DNA of 64,000 nt, taken from Bacteroidota bacterium. Its GTDB lineage: Bacteria; Bacteroidota; Bacteroidia; UKL13-3. Positions within the stretch are counted from its first letter, which is position 1. Every line of letters begins with the position of its first letter. The translations under genes were made by a program, and so were the position numbers. A model generated the notes under the pieces. The model was not told the origin of the DNA. It saw only the letters and a list, made by a program, of their open reading frames with translations, and ran no database searches. Location of the stretch: NCBI GenBank assembly GCA_027484685.1, contig JAIXSO010000018.1, positions 1 through 64,000 on the forward strand, in the 5' to 3' direction. Positions 63,414 through 64,000 of the stretch are shown in pieces.

Positions 63414-64000
63414 TTATTTGTTTTCAAAAATAAGTTTCCAAATTAAGTCCATTTCTTCATCATTTTCGCTATTAATTGTTTGTGAATTAATGGGAGTTTC
63501 TATTTGAGGTAAAACACCTCTTGCTGAGTAAGTTATTGGTAATATGTGCTTGAATTGATAATGCGGAATTCGAATAAAATTTTTAGTATTGGGTAATTCT
63601 AAAAATGGCGTATTTACTGCATAACATCCTGATTCTGTACCCGCAGTTTCTTGACCTATTACTATGGCTCCGCATTTATGTTTTAAGTAAGCTGCCACAA
63701 AACTAGCAGCGCTAAACGAACCATTATCTACCAAACAAAAAATGGCACCATTAAAGTGCTTTTCTTTTTTTAGCGATTTTTTACCATAATAAAAATGGTA
63801 ATTGTATTGTTCGTTTACTTCGGTTCTGTTTCCAAACAAATCAAGCATAGCTCTCGAAAAATAATAAATTAACTTTTGAGTAGCATGTTTTTTATAAGTT
63901 AAACCTTGTTTTCCTCTCACAAAATCATAGCTAAAAGTATCTTTACTTAAATACGAAATAAGCTCGGCTGCATCCATAATATTGCCACCTCCATTACCTC
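63414..64000 (-). CDS. S41 family peptidase, C-terminal part (runs off the window)
   Basis: 195 residues present; the frame is open to the window edge. GNGGGNIMDAAELISYL at the edge is the conserved LRGNGGG strand of S41 peptidases, and VDNGSFSAASFVAAYLKHK carries the catalytic serine (S-A-A). KCGAIVIGQETAGTESGC follows as the usual strand. The 5' half, with any signal and PDZ domain, is outside. Likely periplasmic or secreted protease. Confidence 0.8.
   Translation of the reverse strand, partial: GNGGGNIMDAAELISYLSKDTFSYDFVRGKQGLTYKKHATQKLIYYFSRAMLDLFGNRTEVNEQYNYHFYYGKKSLKKEKHFNGAIFCLVDNGSFSAASFVAAYLKHKCGAIVIGQETAGTESGCYAVNTPFLELPNTKNFIRIPHYQFKHILPITYSARGVLPQIETPINSQTINSENDEEMDLIWKLIFENK

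Overview
The window looks like chromosomal DNA of a Bacteroidota (Bacteroidetes) bacterium. It is AT-rich and carries many promoters of the phylum type (TTTG, about 19 bases, TAnnTTTG, often TAnnTTTGC). It also has a fused LpxC-FabZ, a Bacteroidetes-type putative porin, an LptD-like protein, two secreted proteins with apparent C-terminal type IX secretion sorting domains, and many small lipoproteins. I cannot place it below phylum from sequence alone.

Layout. 1-105: 3' end of a 5S rRNA and the rRNA operon terminator. 130-7526: prfC, a 2-Cys peroxiredoxin, lptD, a cell-wall amidase, an MCE/MlaD transport protein and a tiny membrane protein. 7624-14482: an accessory region with a GldM-C-like secreted protein, a HEAT-like gene with two decayed copies of its first codons, an AAA/DUF4143 ATPase flanked by repeats, a broken PIN toxin beside an intact antitoxin, and unknown AT-rich genes. 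14736-17354: mutS. 17528-28866: an RNA-repair and RNA-sensing island (below). 28930-36421: accessory genes (tandem repeat, second DUF4143 ATPase, UvrD-like helicase, addiction-module proteins, lipoproteins). 36536-42960: pckA, a methyltransferase, dapA, a DUF3298 lipoprotein, an ankyrin protein, and the divergent dps/oxyR pair. 43081-50057: a Fic protein in a field of repeated 13-mers, two more GldM-C-like paralogues, dnaX broken at an A10 run, and a porin. 50227-64000: a DEAD-box helicase, T9SS cargo, lpxA and lpxC-fabZ, a pirin, a two-gene restriction-modification system, an EVE protein, a lipoprotein and the C-terminal end of an S41 peptidase that runs off the window.

The most interesting part is 17528-28866. 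A WYL-domain regulator diverges from an array of four structured RNA elements spaced three bases apart (18789-19124). The array leads into a large zinc-finger plus TerD-like protein, two YcgL-type nucleotidyltransferases, a convergent rtcB-prfH pair, and a second rtcB with its own structured leader. Every array element contains the same module: a GGU-CAA / AAUU-ACC internal loop between two helices, resembling the Ro-binding stem of Y RNAs. The second element is a complete tRNA body (acceptor, D and T arms) whose anticodon arm is replaced by a circularly permuted copy of that module. The third has a T-arm inside the module loop, and the fourth sits in the 5' leader of the downstream gene. A 47-base upstream element is shared, without gaps, by the array promoter and the second rtcB promoter.

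Taken together this suggests a regulated system in which tRNA-mimicking Y-like RNAs, RNA ligases and a release-factor homologue answer RNA or ribosome damage. Sequence shows the parts; the joint function is inference.
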